A DNA stretch of 64,000 nt from Halomonas organivorans (GTDB lineage: Bacteria > Pseudomonadota > Gammaproteobacteria > Pseudomonadales > Halomonadaceae): assembly GCF_014192055.1 (NCBI RefSeq), contig NZ_JACHXM010000018.1, positions 21,194 to 85,193 on the forward strand, given 5' to 3'. The notes under the pieces are model-generated. The model did no database searches. It was not told the DNA's origin and worked only from the letters and a program-made list of their open reading frames with translations. Made by a program: the position numbers and the translations under genes. Shown in pieces: positions 61,765-64,000 of this stretch. Numbering within the stretch: position 1 is the first letter of the stretch; every line of letters begins with the position of its first letter.

Positions 61765-62607
61765 ATGCACTATCAGGACGAACTCCATGTCGCCGCCGCC
61801 CAGCTCAACGCCGAGCTGGGCGAGGTAGATGCCAATCTCGAGCGCCACCTCGAGATCCTCCGGGACGCTGCCGACCGCGGCGTCGAACTGCTGGTCTTCC
61901 CCGAGCTCTCGCTGACCGGATATGGTCTGGGCAGCGACGTGATGCGTGTCGCCATGCCGGTCGAGGACCCGCGACTGGCACGGCTGGCCAGGGCCTGCGG
62001 CGAGATGCAGGCGGTGGTCGGCTTCGTCGAGGAAGCCAGCCCCGGCGAGTACTACAACGCCCTGGCCATCCTCCAGCACGGCGAGATCGTCGCCGTGCAC
62101 CGCAAGCTCAACCTGCCCACCTACGGCGGCCTCGAGGAAGGCAAGTGGTTCACCCACGGCAGCGAGATCACCCACGCTCAGGTGCGCCCCGGCTGGTCGG
62201 CGACGCAGCTGATCTGCGCTGACCTGTGGAATCCCGCGCTGGTGCACGCCGCCCTGCTGCCACGTCCCACCGTGCTCTGCGCGCCGATCAACTCGGCTTC
62301 GGGCATCGTCAGCGAGGACTTCTCCAACGAACAGAACTGGGCACTCAACGTGCGCTTCTACGCCATGACCTACGGCACGCCGGTGATCATGGCCAACCGC
62401 TACGGCCCCGAGGGCGCGAGCCACTTCTGGGGCGGCTCGCGCATCCTTGGCCCGCGTGGCGAGACGCTCGCCGAGGCCGAGGACCGGGAGGGCCTGATCA
62501 CGGCGATCCTATCGCGCACCGCCATTGCCAAGGCCCGCTTCGAACTGCCCACCCACCGCGATGCCGACACCCCGCTGGTGCGCGAACTGATGGCCGGCTA
62601 TCGATAG
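61765..62607 (+). CDS. Carbon-nitrogen hydrolase (nitrilase superfamily)
   Basis: A 280-residue nitrilase-family enzyme with the triad visible: Glu in FPELSLTGYG, Lys in HRKLNLPTYGG and Cys in LICADLWNPAL. It hydrolyses amides or nitriles; which one is unknown. A strong terminator follows. Confidence 0.9.
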   Translation: MHYQDELHVAAAQLNAELGEVDANLERHLEILRDAADRGVELLVFPELSLTGYGLGSDVMRVAMPVEDPRLARLARACGEMQAVVGFVEEASPGEYYNALAILQHGEIVAVHRKLNLPTYGGLEEGKWFTHGSEITHAQVRPGWSATQLICADLWNPALVHAALLPRPTVLCAPINSASGIVSEDFSNEQNWALNVRFYAMTYGTPVIMANRYGPEGASHFWGGSRILGPRGETLAEAEDREGLITAILSRTAIAKARFELPTHRDADTPLVRELMAGYR

Positions 62608-62625
62608 GCGTTTTCCAGGACGATG

Positions 62626-62650
62626 GGCACCTTGCCAAGGTGCCTTTTTT
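62626..62650 (+). terminator. Intrinsic terminator
   Basis: GGCACCTT / AAGGTGCC stem, 3-nt loop, followed by six T. It closes the osmoprotectant-MmgE-hydrolase region. Confidence 0.88.
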
Positions 62651-62720
62651 CTCCCCATGGCGACAAAAAATGCTAGAATCCCTGGCATCCATTCGATGTC
62701 ATGACACGGAAGATTCTCGC

Positions 62721-63233
62721 ATGAAGACGACCGCCAAGAGCATTCTCGTCATGGGGGTTTCCGGATCGGGAAAGTCTCATATAGGGCGACAGCTTGCCGC
62801 CGCCCTGGGGGCTACCTTTATCGACGGTGACGATCACCATGGCCCGGACAACATCGCCAAGATGAGCCGCGGCGAGCCCCTCGATGACCATGACCGCGCC
62901 AGCTGGCTGGCGACCCTTTCTGACCTCTACCGCGACTACCGCGACCAGGGACGCGATCTGATCATCGGCTGCTCGGCGCTCAAGCGCGGCTACCGTGACC
63001 AGCTTCGCCAGGCGGCTCCCGACCTGAAGATCCTCTATCTGTCGGGAAGCCGACGGGTTCTCCTGGAACGCCTGGAATCTCGGGGCGGCCACTTCTTCGC
63101 CGGCTCCCACATGCTGGACAGCCAGCTCGCCACCCTCGAGGCGCCCGGCGACGACGAAGCCATTCGCGTCGACATCCAGCAGCCACCCCGGAAAATCGTC
63201 GAGCATTTCCTCGCCTCTCTCACCGATACCTGA
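62721..63233 (+). CDS. Gluconokinase
   Basis: A 170-residue kinase of the GntK type: P-loop GVSGSGKSHIGRQL, substrate-region FIDGDDHHGPDNIAKM and the ILYLSGSRRVLLERLESRGG C-terminal part. It phosphorylates gluconate to 6-phosphogluconate. A TRAP permease gene lies convergent downstream. Confidence 0.93.
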   Translation: MKTTAKSILVMGVSGSGKSHIGRQLAAALGATFIDGDDHHGPDNIAKMSRGEPLDDHDRASWLATLSDLYRDYRDQGRDLIIGCSALKRGYRDQLRQAAPDLKILYLSGSRRVLLERLESRGGHFFAGSHMLDSQLATLEAPGDDEAIRVDIQQPPRKIVEHFLASLTDT

Positions 63234-63256
63234 GCCACCTTCCTCTACACCATTAC

Positions 63257-63289
63257 AAAAAAAACGGCGCCATGGCGCCGTTTTCTTTT
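63257..63289. terminator. Bidirectional terminator between gluconokinase and TRAP genes
   Basis: ACGGCGCC / GGCGCCGT stem with A and T runs on either side (AAAAAAAA before, TTTTCTTTT after). Confidence 0.88.
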
Positions 63290-63349
63290 CCCATGATGTC
63301 GCGATAACTTCTTCGAATATCGCACCAAGGGTTTTCATCGAACTCTGAC

Positions 63350-63389
63350 AAAAAAGGCGAGCCATCATCAGCGCGATGGCTCGCCAAAA
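63350..63389 (-). terminator. Terminator of the TRAP operon
   Basis: GGCGAGCCATC / GATGGCTCGCC stem (11 bp, 8-nt loop); on the minus strand six T follow. It lies 22 nt after the TRAP permease stop. Confidence 0.85.
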
Positions 63390-63410
63390 GCGTCGTTATT
63401 TTATCTCGGC

Positions 63411-64000
63411 TCAGCCAACCAGCCACATGGCCAGGTTCGGCCAGAACAGCAGCGCGAACAGCACGCACAGCTGCAGGGCGATGAACGGCAGCAGCGAGAC
63501 GAAGATGTCCTTCAGGCTGACCTCGGGCGGCGCCACGCCCTTGAGGTAGAAGGCGGCCGGGCCGAACGGCGGCGACAGGAACGACACCTGCATGTTCACC
63601 GCGAACAGGATGCCGAACCAGATCGGGCTGTAGCCCAGTTGCTCGACGATCGGCACGAAGATCGGCAGCGTCAGCATCGCCACCCCGATCCAGTCGAGGA
63701 ACATGCCCAGCACCAGCAGGATCGCCATCATCACCAGGATGATCACGATCGGCGCCACGTCGAGGCCCATGATCATGCCCGAGATGAAGCGGTTACCGCC
63801 CATCAGGTTGTAGACCCCCACCAGCGCCGCGGCGCCGATGCCGATCCAGATGATCATGCCGCAGGTGGTCAGCGTCTGGCCGAGGCTCTGGTGCAGGGTC
63901 TTGACCGAGAACTCGCCGCGGGCGACCACCGCCAGCAGCACGCCGAACACGCCCATGGCCGCCGCCTCGGTCACCGAGGCCACGCCGCCGTAGATCGAGC
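63411..64000 (-). CDS. TRAP transporter large permease (DctM type, partial)
   Basis: The C-terminal 196 residues of a DctM-family permease; the frame continues past the right edge (SIYGGVASVTEAAAMG precedes). It has several TM helices with MMAILLVLGMFLDWIGVAML and QVSFLSPPFGPAAFYLKGVA, typical of the family. The convergent gluconokinase hints at sugar-acid uptake, not proven. Confidence 0.93.
   Translation of the reverse strand, partial: SIYGGVASVTEAAAMGVFGVLLAVVARGEFSVKTLHQSLGQTLTTCGMIIWIGIGAAALVGVYNLMGGNRFISGMIMGLDVAPIVIILVMMAILLVLGMFLDWIGVAMLTLPIFVPIVEQLGYSPIWFGILFAVNMQVSFLSPPFGPAAFYLKGVAPPEVSLKDIFVSLLPFIALQLCVLFALLFWPNLAMWLVG

Overview
The window is high-GC DNA from a gammaproteobacterium, most likely Halomonas or another Halomonadaceae. 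This rests on gene content (PutA/PutP, rimB-rimK, DUF3549, a SUF cluster with SufT, a betaine-type osmoprotectant ABC system, an Fe-S FNR/Anr regulator); no database search was run. It divides into a lambda-like prophage (about 1-31.7 kb, running off the left edge) and ordinary chromosome (31.8-64 kb).

Prophage, left arm (minus strand, genes running right to left). Lysis and packaging: holin, endolysin, nested Rz/Rz1, HNH, TerS, TerL. Head: portal, prohead protease, HK97-type capsid, connectors. Tail: tube, frameshifted G/GT chaperones, tape measure (cut by the edge). Between GT and the tape measure lies a cargo island of two lipoproteins, a lipoprotein-like remnant and a membrane protein with a PDZ-like domain, punctuated by hairpin terminators. 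Upstream of lysis sit a putative late promoter followed by two hairpins and a candidate antiterminator, an arrangement like lambda Q-pR'-tR'.

Prophage, control and right arm. Replication genes O-like (with internal iterons) and P-like, a VRR nuclease and cro read left from PR. CI reads right and is followed by a two-gene cargo module in the position of lambda rex. A second operator/promoter (PL-like) with nearly the same architecture drives a rightward operon ending in RdgC, a DUF4224 protein and a tyrosine integrase next to tRNA-Gly(CCC). That operon carries a poly-G frameshift and what looks like a broken cytosine methyltransferase invaded by two antisense genes.

Chromosome: an Fe-S FNR/Anr regulator, a second Crp/Fnr regulator and a ferritin-like gene with a near-consensus FNR-type box; proline catabolism (AraC regulator, putA, putP); an OmpW-like barrel; gamma-glutamylcyclotransferase and YqcC-like genes; a polar amino-acid ABC importer; DUF3549-rimB-rimK; a SanA-like protein; the SUF cluster with its Rrf2 regulator and a GACTAAAATGGTC operator over the -10; a 105-bp heptamer repeat; an OpuC/Yeh-type osmoprotectant transporter followed by MmgE/PrpD and nitrilase-family enzymes; gluconokinase; and the end of a TRAP transporter gene at the right edge.
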